Source: Tianweitania sp. UT-5YL-CI-8 (lineage in GTDB: Bacteria; Pseudomonadota; Alphaproteobacteria; Rhizobiales; Rhizobiaceae). From it: a stretch of DNA of 64,000 nt. This document shows, piece by piece, positions 37,743-47,349 of the stretch; the stretch's first letter is position 1, and each line of letters begins with the position of its first letter. Under the pieces are notes generated by a model that was not told the DNA's origin, made no database searches, and saw only the letters and a list, made by a program, of their open reading frames with translations. The position numbers and the translations under genes were made by a program. The DNA is taken from positions 434,001 to 498,000 of the forward strand of contig NZ_JASCRR010000001.1 in NCBI RefSeq assembly GCF_030010215.1. Direction: 5' to 3'.

Positions 37743-38765
37743 GTGCCAAGCCATATGCGCAACGAGATCAATGAAATACCGGAAGCGGCAGCCCGCCTGC
37801 TCGCCGGATCGGCTGGCGACATCGCGCGCGCCGGCAAGGCCTTGCGCGACAGCGACCCGACCTTTCTGGTCACCATTGCGCGCGGCTCTTCCGACCATGC
37901 CGCAACCTTCCTCAAATATGCCGTCGAACTCGTCGCCCAGCGGCCGGTCGCCTCGGTCGGGCCGTCGCTCGCCTCGATCTACGGCACATCGCTGAAGCTG
38001 AAGGACGGGGCGGCGATTGCCATCTCGCAATCCGGCAAGAGCCCCGACATCGTCGCCATGGCGCAATCGGCCACGGTGGCGGGTGCGACAACCATCGCGC
38101 TGACCAACACCGTGCCATCGCCCATCGCCGCCGCCTCCACTTATGCCATCGACATCAATGCCGGGCCTGAACTGGCGGTGGCGGCGACAAAATCCTTCGT
38201 CAATTCGGTGCTTGCCGGATTGGCGCTGCTTGCCGAATGGACCGATAATGCGGGCCTGCGCTCGGCGGTTGCCGACCTGCCCGAGGCGCTCGCCAGAGCC
38301 GTGAAACTGGAATGGACGGAACTGACGCAGGAACTGGGCGATGCCGAGTCGCTCTATATGCTGGGGCGCGGGCCGGCGCTGGCGATTGCCAGCGAGGCGG
38401 CGCTGAAATTCAAGGAAACCTCTAACATGCATGCCGAGGCCTATTCGGCCGCCGAGGTGCTGCATGGGCCTGTGGCGCTGGTGGAAAAGCGCTTTCCGAT
38501 CATCGCTTTTGCCGCGCGAGATGCCGCCGAAGGTCCCGTGGTCGAGGTCGCCGACACTCTTGCCGGCAAGGGCGCGCTGGCTTTCGCCACTTCCAGCTTA
38601 GCTATCAAGGCACGGAAACTGCCCTTCGTGGAAACCGGCCATCCGGTGACGGACGCGCTTGCGCTGATCGTGCCGTTCTACAGTTTCGTCGAGGCCTGGT
38701 CGCGGTCGCGCGGCTTCGATCCCGATGCGCCTGTTGCACTGAAGAAGGTCACCGAGACGCTATGA
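37743..38765 (+). CDS. SIS-domain glucosamine-6-phosphate deaminase (NagB-II type)
   Basis: 340 residues from the GTG at 37743, after AAAGGA. It resembles the isomerase half of GlmS without the glutaminase domain: ARGSSDHAA and SQSGKSPD are phosphosugar-binding loops of the two SIS domains, and EAALKFKETSNMHAEAYSAA holds the family Lys-Glu segment. It would convert GlcN-6-phosphate to fructose-6-phosphate and ammonia. It lies between the repressor and nagA genes and is coupled to the latter, so the assignment is well supported by context. Confidence 0.88.
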   Translation: MPSHMRNEINEIPEAAARLLAGSAGDIARAGKALRDSDPTFLVTIARGSSDHAATFLKYAVELVAQRPVASVGPSLASIYGTSLKLKDGAAIAISQSGKSPDIVAMAQSATVAGATTIALTNTVPSPIAAASTYAIDINAGPELAVAATKSFVNSVLAGLALLAEWTDNAGLRSAVADLPEALARAVKLEWTELTQELGDAESLYMLGRGPALAIASEAALKFKETSNMHAEAYSAAEVLHGPVALVEKRFPIIAFAARDAAEGPVVEVADTLAGKGALAFATSSLAIKARKLPFVETGHPVTDALALIVPFYSFVEAWSRSRGFDPDAPVALKKVTETL

Positions 38766-39928
38766 CGACGAAAGCCATCATCGGCGCGCGCATCTTCGAC
38801 GGTCTTTCCTGGCATGACGATGCCGCCTTGCTGGTCTCCGACGGCAGGGTTTTCGGCATCTTACCCACAGGCAACGTCCCCGCCGATGCGCAGAGAGTCG
38901 ATGCCGGCGGGGGCCTGCTGGTGCCCGGCTTCATCGACCTGCAGGTCAACGGCGGCGGCGGGGTGATGCTGAACGACGTGCCCACTGTGGACGGCCTGCT
39001 GCAGATCTGTTCGGCGCATGCGCAATTCGGCACAACCGCCCTGCTGCCGACGCTGATCACCGACACGCCGGACATCACCACCGCGACGATCGAGGCAGGC
39101 AAGCAGGCGCTGGCCCAGGGCGTTCCCGGCTTTCTCGGCCTGCATCTCGAAGGCCCGCATTTGTCGGTGGCGCGCAAGGGCGCCCACGACCCCAGCCTGA
39201 TCCGCCCGATGCGGCAACCCGATCTGGACCAGCTTTTGGCCTGCGAGGGGGCCTTTCCGGCGATGATGCTGACGGTGGCGGTGGAGAGCGTCACACCGGA
39301 GCAGGTTTCGCGGCTGGCGGAAGCCGGCTTCATCGTCAGCCTCGGCCACACCGAAGCGAGCTATGAGACGGGGGAGATCTACGCAAAAGCCGGCGCGCGC
39401 AGCGTCACGCATCTGTTCAACGCCATGAGCCCGCTCGGTCACCGCCAGCCCGGCCTGGTGGGCGCTGGGCTGAACCTCGGCGCGCTGCATTGCGGCATCA
39501 TCGCCGATGGCATCCATGTTCATCCCGCCGCCATGGCTGTTGCTTTGCGGGCCAAGCAGGGACCCGGCAAAATCTTCATTGTCACCGACGCGATGTCGCC
39601 CATCGGCACCGATATCAAGAGCTTCACGCTCAACGGTCGCGAAATCCTGCGCAAGGACGGCACCCTGACGCTCGCCGACGGCACGCTGGCGGGTGCGGAC
39701 ATCGACATGATCTCGTCGGTCCGCTTCGTCCATGAAAAGCTCGGCCTGCCGCTCGACGAAGCCTTTCGCATGGCCAGCGCCTATCCGGCGGAAGCCGCGC
39801 GGATCGATAATCGCAAAGGCTTTCTCACGAACGGCTATGATGCCGATTTCGTATTGTTGGGCGACGATCTCGGCATGAAGAGCACCTGGATCGGCGGTGC
39901 GTGCGTGTTCGCGGCGTCCTCAGGTTGA
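38762..39928 (+). CDS. nagA: N-acetylglucosamine-6-phosphate deacetylase
   Basis: 388-residue amidohydrolase that deacetylates GlcNAc-6-phosphate. Metal-site residues are Glu130 in HLEGPHL, His196 in LGHTEA and His217 in THLFNAM; the catalytic Asp is in VTDAMSPIG. The start overlaps the deaminase stop (ATGA). Its last 9 bases overlap the end of the convergent AraC-family gene. It joins the MurQ product to the deaminase. Confidence 0.94.
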   Translation: MTTKAIIGARIFDGLSWHDDAALLVSDGRVFGILPTGNVPADAQRVDAGGGLLVPGFIDLQVNGGGGVMLNDVPTVDGLLQICSAHAQFGTTALLPTLITDTPDITTATIEAGKQALAQGVPGFLGLHLEGPHLSVARKGAHDPSLIRPMRQPDLDQLLACEGAFPAMMLTVAVESVTPEQVSRLAEAGFIVSLGHTEASYETGEIYAKAGARSVTHLFNAMSPLGHRQPGLVGAGLNLGALHCGIIADGIHVHPAAMAVALRAKQGPGKIFIVTDAMSPIGTDIKSFTLNGREILRKDGTLTLADGTLAGADIDMISSVRFVHEKLGLPLDEAFRMASAYPAEAARIDNRKGFLTNGYDADFVLLGDDLGMKSTWIGGACVFAASSG

Positions 39929-40900
39929 TGGCGCCCTGAGCCCGCCGGGCGGGTGGCCGGTGATGCGCTTGAAGGCCCGGCTGAAGGCGGCTTGCGAGCT
40001 GTAGCCGAGGCGGTGCGCGGCGGTCTCGATCGGCATGCGGTCGCGGCCGATCCATTGCGCGGCAAGCCGCATCCGCAGTTCCGTCAGGTAGTGAACAGGC
40101 GTCATCCCGGTGACCTCAAGGAAGCGCTCGGCAAAGACCGAGCGCGAGCTGTTCATCTCGGCGGCGAGTTCGGCAACCGTCCAGTTGCGGCCGGGGTCGC
40201 GATGCAAAGCGGCGATGACGCGACCTAGGCGCGGATCGCGCAAAGCGGCAACCCAGCCGCTCGAATCGCCGCAGCCGCATTCAACCCAGGCGCGGACGAT
40301 GAAAGCCGACACGACATCGGCGAGGCGCGCCAGGATGCCGCCGAAGCCGGCGCGTTCCTCGCGCGTTTCCCGCTCCATCGCTTCGAGCATCGGCAAAATT
40401 TCGGGGTACCGGCCCAAAAGCGTGCCGACCAGCAGCACCTCCGGCATCAGCCCGACCATCATGTGCATACTGCCGAGGTCGAAATCCATGCAGCCGCTGA
40501 AGATCAGCGCATCCTGGCTGCGGCACGTCTCGCTGGCGCAATCCTTGACGGCACTGACGCTACGACACAAAGGCGCGGCGTTCAGTCCGCCAATGTCACG
40601 ACTCGGCTGATCGGGCGCCGACGACAAGTCGTGGCGCCCGCCGCGCGGCAGCAGCACGGCATCGCCGGCATTCATTTCATGCAATACCCCTGCGGGGCTG
40701 CGCAGAAAAACAGGACCTCGCGCTACGAAATGAAACTGCGCCCTGCCCTCGACTTCGCCGAAACCGATGCCAAAGGGTGGCGTCATTTGAATGCGGCGAT
40801 AATCGAGCCCGACCAGTCGCATACCCATCAGCAATTCGCTGACGAGATCGGTTGGGGGTGGCTCGATTGCCGCGTTGACTCCGGACGTTCGATCAAGCAT
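39920..40900 (-). CDS. AraC-family regulator with cupin-like N-terminal domain
   Basis: 326 residues. The N-terminal cupin_6-like effector domain (LVSELLMGMRLVGLDYRRI, then FHFVARGPVFLRS and GDAVLLPRGGRHDL) is followed by a two-HTH AraC domain (WTVAELAAEMNSSRSVFAERF and IETAAHRLGYSSQAAFSRAF). It contains a Cys-x-Cys (CGCG) segment near the middle. It is divergent from an MFS exporter with only 80 bases between, so it probably controls that gene. The start at 40900 lacks a clear ribosome site. Confidence 0.9.
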   Translation of the reverse strand: MLDRTSGVNAAIEPPPTDLVSELLMGMRLVGLDYRRIQMTPPFGIGFGEVEGRAQFHFVARGPVFLRSPAGVLHEMNAGDAVLLPRGGRHDLSSAPDQPSRDIGGLNAAPLCRSVSAVKDCASETCRSQDALIFSGCMDFDLGSMHMMVGLMPEVLLVGTLLGRYPEILPMLEAMERETREERAGFGGILARLADVVSAFIVRAWVECGCGDSSGWVAALRDPRLGRVIAALHRDPGRNWTVAELAAEMNSSRSVFAERFLEVTGMTPVHYLTELRMRLAAQWIGRDRMPIETAAHRLGYSSQAAFSRAFKRITGHPPGGLRAPST

Positions 40901-40980
40901 TTCGGAGTTTATGGCATAGAACGTCCGATCCGTCCAGTCTATCTATGCTGCACTGCAATACACCATCGAAAGGATCGGCC

Positions 40981-42180
40981 ATGAGCCCTTCTCCAACTTC
41001 AACGGCTGTGCGGCCAGACGTTCCAGCCTGGGCGGCGGTCGTTTCCGTCGCACTTGGCGTTTTCGGCCTGGTCACGGCTGAGTTCCTGCCGGCGAGCCTC
41101 CTGACGCCGATGGCCGCCGACCTCGGTATTTCGGAGGGCATGGCGGGCCAAGCGGTAACAGCAACGGCCGTGATCGCTCTGCTCACCAGCCTTATAACAG
41201 CCACTGCCACCCGCAGCATCGACCGGCGGCATCTGCTGATCGGGTTTTCGGTGCTTCTGGTGGCGTCGAACCTTCTGGTGGCCTTCGCACCAAATCTGCC
41301 GCTGTTACTTCTGGGCCGCGTGATGCTCGGCGTCGCGCTCGGCGGTTTCTGGACGATGTCCACGGCCGTCGTGATGCGGCTGGTGCCGGACGGATCCGTG
41401 CCGCGCGCGCTGTCCATCGTGTTCAGCGGTGTCTCGGCCGCCACCATCGCAGCCGCTCCGATCGGCAGCTATGTCGGCGACATCGCCGGCTGGCGCAGCG
41501 TCTTCCTGATGGCCGCAGGGCTTGGAGTGGTCACGCTTGTGGCGCAGATCGCGACCTTGCCGAAGATGCCGCCAAGCGTTTCCGTGATCAAGATGCGCAC
41601 CATGATCGACGTGCTGCTGCGACCTGGTCTCGGCCTCGGCATGCTGTCCGCCATGCTCGTCTTCACCGGTCACTTCGCCTTCTTCACCTATATCCGTCCG
41701 TTCCTGGAAACCGTCACCGGCGTCGGCATCAGCGCGGTTTCGGCGATCCTGCTCGGCTTCGGCGTAGCGAACTTTTTGGGAACGCTGCTTGCCGGCGCAC
41801 TGATCGAACGCAGCCTTCGTCTCACGCTGGTGTTGACGCCGCTGTTCATGGCCGTGCTGGGCATGGGCTTGGTGGCCTTCGGCGGTGTCCCCGCAGGCGC
41901 CACCGTCATGGTCGCGCTTTGGGGCATGGCTTTCGGCGCAGTCCCAGTGGCATGGTCGACATGGCTCACCCGGACCGCGCCCGACCAAGCGGAGACCGCA
42001 GGCGGACTTCTTGTCGCTGCCATCCAGTTCGCCATAGCCTTGGGTGCCGCGGCTGGCGGAGCGATCTTCGACGTCAACGGTGCAACCGGCGTGTTCACGG
42101 CAAGCACTGCCGTCCTGATGCTCGCGGCCCTGGTGATCGTCACCCGCATCAGACCGAGCCGAATTATGGCTCCCGCCTGA
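40981..42180 (+). CDS. MFS transporter, drug/sugar exporter type
   Basis: 399 residues from the ATG at 40981, which follows AAAGGA. Twelve membrane segments can be traced. The first two match the DHA12/NepI-like group (FGLVTAEFLPASLLTPMAADLGISEG), with a degenerate loop 2-3 motif and GRVMLGVALGGFW in segment 4. It likely exports small molecules such as sugars, nucleosides or drugs. It is divergent from the AraC regulator and ends at a hairpin (42196-42227). Confidence 0.9.
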   Translation: MSPSPTSTAVRPDVPAWAAVVSVALGVFGLVTAEFLPASLLTPMAADLGISEGMAGQAVTATAVIALLTSLITATATRSIDRRHLLIGFSVLLVASNLLVAFAPNLPLLLLGRVMLGVALGGFWTMSTAVVMRLVPDGSVPRALSIVFSGVSAATIAAAPIGSYVGDIAGWRSVFLMAAGLGVVTLVAQIATLPKMPPSVSVIKMRTMIDVLLRPGLGLGMLSAMLVFTGHFAFFTYIRPFLETVTGVGISAVSAILLGFGVANFLGTLLAGALIERSLRLTLVLTPLFMAVLGMGLVAFGGVPAGATVMVALWGMAFGAVPVAWSTWLTRTAPDQAETAGGLLVAAIQFAIALGAAAGGAIFDVNGATGVFTASTAVLMLAALVIVTRIRPSRIMAPA

Positions 42181-42195
42181 TCAAAGGCTCCAACC

Positions 42196-42227
42196 AAAGC
42201 CGGCACCTCAAAAGCAGTGCCGGCTTT
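42196..42227 (+). terminator. Hairpin terminator between MFS and cyclase genes
   Basis: An 11-bp perfect stem (AAAGCCGGCAC, 42196-42206, with GTGCCGGCTTT, 42217-42227) with a 10-nt loop. Three T residues are within the stem end and two more follow shortly. It may serve both convergent genes. Confidence 0.6.
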
Positions 42228-42269
42228 ACCTTGTGCCTGAGATGTAAGCGGGTTTAGCTGGAACGGGCG

Positions 42270-43043
42270 CTATTCGATGATCGCCACAGCCCGCGTCCAG
42301 CCTGCGGAAGCTTTCTCGATCTTCACCGGAAAGCAGCTGATCGTGAAACCGGTCGAGGGCAATTCCTCGAGCTGATGCAGCTTCTCGATGTGGCAGTAGC
42401 CGGTATGGCGCCCCGCCTTGTGGCCTTCCCAGATCAGCGACGCGTCACCGGTCTCGGCATATTTCTTCGCCGTGTGCACGAAGGGCGCATCCCAGCTCCA
42501 GCCGTCGATGCCGGTGACCCGGATGCCCCTGTCGAGCAGATACATCGTCGCCTCGTAGCCCATGCCGCAGCCGCTGGCGACATAGTCGGGCTGGCCGAAT
42601 TTCGCGCCCGCCGACGTGTTCACCACGACGATTTCGAGAGGCTTAAGCTCATGGCCGATGCGCTTCAGCTCCGCTTCGACATCCGCGGCCGTCGCCACAT
42701 AGCCGTCGGGGAAATGCCGGAAGTCGAGCTTGACGCCGGGCTGGTAGCACCATTCCAACGGAATATCGTCGATCCGCCAGGAAGGCTCGCCGCGATTCAT
42801 GGTCGGATGATAGTGCCACGGCGCATCGAGATGCGTGCCATTATGCGTCGACAGCGTCACCTTCTCCACCGCCCAGCCGGCATGATCGGGAAGGTCCTCC
42901 GCCTTCAGCCCAGGAAAGAACTGAAGCAGTTGCTCCAGGCTCTGGGTGTGGTCGATATACGTGACCGAGGGTATCTGGATCGGCGGGTCGGCCGGAATGT
43001 CGTTGGCGATAGGCACCGAGAGATCGATGATGCGACGGGTCAT
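42270..43043 (-). CDS. Cyclase family protein (kynurenine formamidase-like fold)
   Basis: 257-residue metal-dependent hydrolase of the cyclase/KynB family. The hallmark STHNGTHLDAPWHYHP (66-81) supplies His67, His71, Asp73 and His77 for the metal site. A C-terminal GHKAGRHTGYCHIEKL block is conserved. GGGAGG precedes the ATG. It is the second gene after the FAH-family hydrolase and so probably opens a ring or amide upstream of C-C cleavage. Because a different formamidase candidate sits next to kynA, a role in tryptophan degradation is not implied. Confidence 0.88.
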   Translation of the reverse strand: MTRRIIDLSVPIANDIPADPPIQIPSVTYIDHTQSLEQLLQFFPGLKAEDLPDHAGWAVEKVTLSTHNGTHLDAPWHYHPTMNRGEPSWRIDDIPLEWCYQPGVKLDFRHFPDGYVATAADVEAELKRIGHELKPLEIVVVNTSAGAKFGQPDYVASGCGMGYEATMYLLDRGIRVTGIDGWSWDAPFVHTAKKYAETGDASLIWEGHKAGRHTGYCHIEKLHQLEELPSTGFTISCFPVKIEKASAGWTRAVAIIE

Positions 43044-43065
43044 GGTTTCCTCCCTAGTTTAGGTT

Positions 43066-44052
43066 TCAGGCCTGCTGGCGAACGACCGTGTTTCGCAAGG
43101 TGCCGATGCCTTCGATTTCGAGTTCGACGACGTCTCCATCCTCCAGGAAGAGTCCCGTTTCCAGCCCGCAACCGTTTCCAATTGTGCCGGAGCCGACGAA
43201 CTCGCCGGCATGCACCGTCTCGTCCTGCGACATGTGAGCGAGTATCTTTTCGAAGCTGAACAGCATGCCGGCGGTGGTGCTTTCGCAGCGCGTCTCGCCA
43301 TTCACCCGGACGCTGGCCTTCAGCCCGTAAGGATCGGGAAGCTCGTCCTTCGTCACGATCCATGGCCCGAGGACATTTGCGCCGTCGAAGCTCTTGCCCT
43401 TCGCCGGCCCGAGCCAGCCCGGCATCTCCATGCTCTGCTGGTCGCGCGCGGAGAAATCGTTGAAGATGGTGTAGCCGAAAATGTGGTCGCGCGCCTCGGC
43501 TTCCTGGATGTTGGCGCCGGTCTTGCCGACCACGATGCCATATTCCAGTTCGTAGTCCATCACCTTCGAATAGCGCGGCCATGTGACTGTGGCGTCGTGC
43601 CCCTGCACGATCATGCGATTGGTGATGTAGTAGATCGGGATCTTGCGGTAGATATCGGCGAGCGGCGGCAAAGGCTCGGCATCGAGTGCCGCGAGCGCCT
43701 GAGCGTCTCCAGCCGCCACCAGTCGCCGCATGCCCCGTCCGGATTGGCGGATATGCGTCTCGTAGCTCATCCCGTCGCGCATCTGGCGCGGCTCGGGCAG
43801 CGGAGAAAGAAGTGTGAGATCGGAGATGGCGCCCGAAAGTTCGGCAACCTCCTTGTGGGCTTCGAACAGCTCCGATGCCTGCTTGAGCGCGGCGGCACCC
43901 CCATCGATCAGGTCGAGCATCGAAGCAAAGGCCGGTACGTCGCGACCGGCATGACGCGCTGCTTCCGCGAGATCGAAGAGCCGCATATTGTTGTCATGCA
44001 CGATACCGATGCGCCGCGCGCCGCCCTCCGTCTGATATGTCGCTAGCTTCAT
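43066..44052 (-). CDS. Fumarylacetoacetate hydrolase (FAH) family protein
   Basis: 328 residues. The FAH fold is shown by YELEYGIVVGKTGANI, the IFGYTIFNDFSARDQQ metal/active-site block, and SFDGANVLGPWIVTKDEL. The N-terminal half contains SYETHIRQSGRGMRRL. GGGAGGA precedes the ATG. It is divergent from the SsuABC-like importer, 93 bases apart, suggesting a shared regulon for an imported aromatic or heterocyclic compound. The reaction could be hydrolysis or decarboxylation of a diketo acid. Confidence 0.9.
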   Translation of the reverse strand: MKLATYQTEGGARRIGIVHDNNMRLFDLAEAARHAGRDVPAFASMLDLIDGGAAALKQASELFEAHKEVAELSGAISDLTLLSPLPEPRQMRDGMSYETHIRQSGRGMRRLVAAGDAQALAALDAEPLPPLADIYRKIPIYYITNRMIVQGHDATVTWPRYSKVMDYELEYGIVVGKTGANIQEAEARDHIFGYTIFNDFSARDQQSMEMPGWLGPAKGKSFDGANVLGPWIVTKDELPDPYGLKASVRVNGETRCESTTAGMLFSFEKILAHMSQDETVHAGEFVGSGTIGNGCGLETGLFLEDGDVVELEIEGIGTLRNTVVRQQA

Positions 44053-44145
44053 CTCGTCCTCCCGCTTGCGATTATATAGAATTCGTGTTTTTATCGATAT
44101 TCGAAACCGGCCGATTTGGGAAGCCGGAATCTTGGGAGGAGTTTC

Positions 44146-45081
44146 ATGACCCTATTTTCAAAGGCCGCCCTGGGCGGTGCATTCATGCTGTTGGCCTGGA
44201 ACGGCACGGCGACCGCACAGACCGCGCTTAACATCGGCTGTACTGCTACAACCGACTGCGCTTCGGCCGCTGTCGCGCTTGAGGAAGGCATCTTCAAGAA
44301 GAACGGGCTCGAGGTGACGATGACGCTTATCGGCATCAACTCGAACATCCCCGCGGCTTTGTTGTCCAACTCTATCCAGATCGGCGGACCGACGCCTTCG
44401 GTCTTCCTGCAGGCCGTCGATGGCGGACTGGATCTGGTCGCGGTGGCGGGCGCGAGTTCCACCTCCAAGGCCACGTTCGACACCGCAGGCGTGGTGGCGA
44501 CAGAAGCGAGCGGCATCAAGGAGCCGAAGGACTTTGTCGGCAAGAAGGTCGGCGCACCCGGCATCGGCGCGTTCCTGCAGGTGCTGTTCTCCAAGTGGCT
44601 GATCGACAACGGCGTCGACCCGAAAAGCGTGAACTTCGTCGAAGTCACGTTCCCGACCATGAACGACACGCTCAAATCGGGCGCGGTCGATGCGGTGGTG
44701 ACGGCCGAACCGATGATGTCGCGCATCATCGCCAGCAAGACCGGCGCGCCGGCGGGCTATTTCCTTGAAACCTTGCCCGAACGCCGTCCCCAGATCCTCT
44801 ACGCCTCGACCCGCGAATGGGCCGATGCCAATGCGGACGCGCTCAAAGCCTTCCGCAGCTCGATCGACGAAGCCGCCAAGATCGTCAACGAAAATCCTCA
44901 GAAGGGACGCACCGCGATTTCGAGCTTCACCAAGATTCCGATGGACGTGCTGTCGAACATGAAGCTTTCGGTGGCCGACCCCAAGCTCGAAACAGAACAG
45001 CTCGATTGGTGGGTCGCCACCATGGATGAACAAAACATGCTGCAGTCCAAGCCGGACACTTCAGCGCTGATCCAGAAATGA
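44146..45081 (+). CDS. ABC transporter substrate-binding protein, NMT1/SsuA type
   Basis: 311 residues from the ATG at 44146, after GGGAGGAG. A Sec signal (MTLFSKAALGGAFMLLAW, cleavage after ATA or AQT near residue 25) is present. The mature protein shows the NMT1/SsuA layout: ALEEGIFKKNGLEVTM, GGPTPSVFLQAVDGG and GKKVGAPGIGAFLQVLF. Ligands of this class include sulfonates, nitriles and pyrimidines. It leads the operon containing its GntR regulator, ATPase and two permeases. Confidence 0.9.
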   Translation: MTLFSKAALGGAFMLLAWNGTATAQTALNIGCTATTDCASAAVALEEGIFKKNGLEVTMTLIGINSNIPAALLSNSIQIGGPTPSVFLQAVDGGLDLVAVAGASSTSKATFDTAGVVATEASGIKEPKDFVGKKVGAPGIGAFLQVLFSKWLIDNGVDPKSVNFVEVTFPTMNDTLKSGAVDAVVTAEPMMSRIIASKTGAPAGYFLETLPERRPQILYASTREWADANADALKAFRSSIDEAAKIVNENPQKGRTAISSFTKIPMDVLSNMKLSVADPKLETEQLDWWVATMDEQNMLQSKPDTSALIQK

Positions 45082-45800
45082 CGATGACCCAGACCCCACC
45101 CACGTTGTTCGGGGAGGCTGCGCATCACGCAACGTCGGAGACGTTGAGCGAGCGAGCGGCAGCCCTCATCGAACACGATGTGCTGGGTGGGGTTTGGCAA
45201 CCGGGAGAGCGGCTCGGCGTGCAGGCGCTGTCCAGCCGCTACGGCATCGGTGCGACGCCGCTGCGCGAGGGGCTGTCGCGCCTTGTCTCGCGGGGGCTGA
45301 TCTCCGCGGTCGGCCAGAAAGGCTTTCGCGTCGCCAGCGTCTCAAAGGACGATCTGGCTGACATCACGCTGGTGCGCAGCATGATCGAGCTGGAAGCGCT
45401 CAGGCGCTCGATCCGCGATGGCGGAGACGAGTGGGAAGCAGGCATCATGGCGTCGCTGCATCGCCTTGTCCGGTCGGTGGAACGCGACCCCGAAACCATG
45501 CGCGAAGGGGCGCCGGAATTCGACCGCCTTCACAAGGCGTTTCACCGCGCCTTGCTGGAGTCCTGCAGCTCGGAGAGGCTGCTGCGCATGCATGATGACC
45601 TGTACTACCAAGCCTACCGCTACCGCCGCGCCATGATGCGCCGCCTCGCAGACCATGAGTTGTTCATCGAAGAGCACCGCTCGCTGGCGGAAACCGTTTT
45701 GAGTCGTAACGCCGACGCCGCGGAAGCTGTTCTTAGCAGGCATTTGGCCCAGACACTGCAAATCGTTTATGGCAACGAAGAACCCGGAGCACCGACGTGA
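45078..45800 (+). CDS. GntR-family regulator with FCD domain
   Basis: 240 residues. N-terminal winged helix (ALSSRYGIGATPLREGLSRL) and an all-helical FCD ligand-binding domain with metal-type residues (EFDRLHKAFHRALLESC, EEHRSLAETVLSRNAD). Its start overlaps the binding-protein stop and its stop overlaps the ATPase start, so it is embedded in the transporter operon. It probably senses the imported compound or a breakdown product. Confidence 0.92.
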   Translation: MTMTQTPPTLFGEAAHHATSETLSERAAALIEHDVLGGVWQPGERLGVQALSSRYGIGATPLREGLSRLVSRGLISAVGQKGFRVASVSKDDLADITLVRSMIELEALRRSIRDGGDEWEAGIMASLHRLVRSVERDPETMREGAPEFDRLHKAFHRALLESCSSERLLRMHDDLYYQAYRYRRAMMRRLADHELFIEEHRSLAETVLSRNADAAEAVLSRHLAQTLQIVYGNEEPGAPT

Positions 45801-46588
45801 GAGCACCGGACACCACCGTCAAGGCCGCCGCGCCGGTCATCGCCTTCGACAAGATCACGCTCGCCTTTGGCGCAAAGACAATCATCTCGGACCTCAGCCT
45901 TGAAATCGGTCGCGGCGAGATCGTCTGTGTCATCGGGCCTTCTGGCTGCGGCAAGACCACTGCACTCCGCGTGGCTGGCGGCTTGATACCGCCCACCAAG
46001 GGCACCGTCAGGCTTCTGGGCGAACCCATGGCCGGACCACGGCGCGATGTCGCCATCGTCTTCCAGGATTACGCCAAGGCGCTGCTGCCCTGGCGCACAG
46101 CGGCGGGAAACATTTCGCTGGCGCTGGAAGCTGCGGGCGTTGCCCAATCGGAGCGCGGGGACCGCATCCGCGACCTGCTAACCAAGGTCGGCCTTGCCGG
46201 CCACGAGGACAAATATCCCACGGAAATGTCGGGCGGCATGCAGCAGCGCATCCAGATCGCGCGCTGCCTGGCGCAGGACCCGGCGGTGCTGTTGATGGAC
46301 GAGCCCTTCGGCGCGCTGGATGCCATGACCCGACAGGGCCTGCAGGACGAGATGCTGGCCATCGTCGCCGAGACCGGCGCGACCGTGTTCTTCGTCACCC
46401 ACGATCTCGAAGAGGCCGTCTATCTCGGCGACCGGGTGATCGGGCTTTTGCCCCATCCCGGCCGGATCGGCATCGACCAGCGGATCGATCTGCCGCGTCC
46501 CCGCAACCAGCTCGAAACGCGCGAAACGCTGGAATTCCTGCGCTTGCGCCGCACTCTGTTCGACTTCATCGAAAAGGCAGAGCATTGA
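45797..46588 (+). CDS. ABC transporter ATP-binding protein, SsuB/TauB type
   Basis: 263 residues from the GTG at 45797. Walker A GPSGCGKTT, Q-loop FQDYAKALLPWRT, signature MSGGMQQR, Walker B VLLMDEPFGALD and THDLEEAV are present. The LLPWRT segment is characteristic of the nitrate/sulfonate/taurine group. It energises the two permeases that follow. Confidence 0.94.
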   Translation: MRAPDTTVKAAAPVIAFDKITLAFGAKTIISDLSLEIGRGEIVCVIGPSGCGKTTALRVAGGLIPPTKGTVRLLGEPMAGPRRDVAIVFQDYAKALLPWRTAAGNISLALEAAGVAQSERGDRIRDLLTKVGLAGHEDKYPTEMSGGMQQRIQIARCLAQDPAVLLMDEPFGALDAMTRQGLQDEMLAIVAETGATVFFVTHDLEEAVYLGDRVIGLLPHPGRIGIDQRIDLPRPRNQLETRETLEFLRLRRTLFDFIEKAEH

Positions 46589-47349
46589 AACGCGCATGGT
46601 GGAAGGGCCTGGTGGTTCCCGCGGCACTCATCGTGCTGGCTGAGCTTGCCATGCGCGTCCAAGGCTCGACGTCGATGTCGCTTGCCGCACCCAGCGATAT
46701 CGTTGCGGCGTTTTTTGCGATCCTGTTTGACGGCTCGCTGCTGCTCGCCACCCGCGACACACTGGTTTCGGCGGGCATCGGACTTGCTGCCGGCGGCTTC
46801 ATCGGCCTGGCTCTGGGCATCCTGTTCGGGCTCGTCAAACCGCTCGACAGGCTGATGGAAGTAACCATTGAGGCAATCCGCCCGATTCCGTCCGTCGCCA
46901 TCCTGCCCATCGCCATGCTGGTGTTCGGCTTCGGCTATCGCATGGAAATCGCCATCGTCGCCTTTTCCTGCCTGTGGCCGGTGATGATCATGACCCGTTC
47001 GGCAATGGCCGGCATCGAGCCGCGCCTGCTGGAAGTGTCCCGCGCGCTGCGGCTCTCGACATGGGACCGCGTGCACAAGATCGTGCTGCCGGCGGCTTTG
47101 CCACGGATCATGGTGGCGTTTCGCCTTGCCGCGTCGATAGCCCTGGTGGTGGCGGTAACCGTCGAAATCGCCGCCAATCCGCTCGGCCTCGGCTATGGCA
47201 TCCTGGTGGCCCAGCAGGCGCTGCAACCGGCCGTCATGCTCGCCTACCTCGTCTGGATCGGCATCGTCGGCTATCTGCTCAACGCTGCTCTGTCCTTGAT
47301 GCAACAAAGGCTGTTCGGCAGGGCTGGACGGGTCGAGGCGGCATCATGA
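46585..47349 (+). CDS. ABC transporter permease, SsuC type, first copy
   Basis: 254 residues from a TTG at 46585 that overlaps the ATPase stop (TTGA). Five to six membrane segments; the EAA-like loop EVSRALRLSTWDRVHKIVLP is near residues 150-169. IRPIPSVAILPIAMLVFGFG is typical of the sulfonate/nitrate permease family. It pairs with the second permease to make a heterodimer, whereas classical SsuC is a homodimer. Confidence 0.9.
   Translation: MKRAWWKGLVVPAALIVLAELAMRVQGSTSMSLAAPSDIVAAFFAILFDGSLLLATRDTLVSAGIGLAAGGFIGLALGILFGLVKPLDRLMEVTIEAIRPIPSVAILPIAMLVFGFGYRMEIAIVAFSCLWPVMIMTRSAMAGIEPRLLEVSRALRLSTWDRVHKIVLPAALPRIMVAFRLAASIALVVAVTVEIAANPLGLGYGILVAQQALQPAVMLAYLVWIGIVGYLLNAALSLMQQRLFGRAGRVEAAS

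Noticed and set aside
42270-43043. Cyclase as the kynurenine formamidase (kynB) of the kynA pathway
   Set aside because: It is 14 kb from kynA in a different operon, and an HGGXW-type formamidase lies directly after kynA.
44053-44145. TPP riboswitch before the NMT1/SsuA-type binding protein
   Set aside because: The conserved CTGAGA element and stem arrangement of the thi box are not present.
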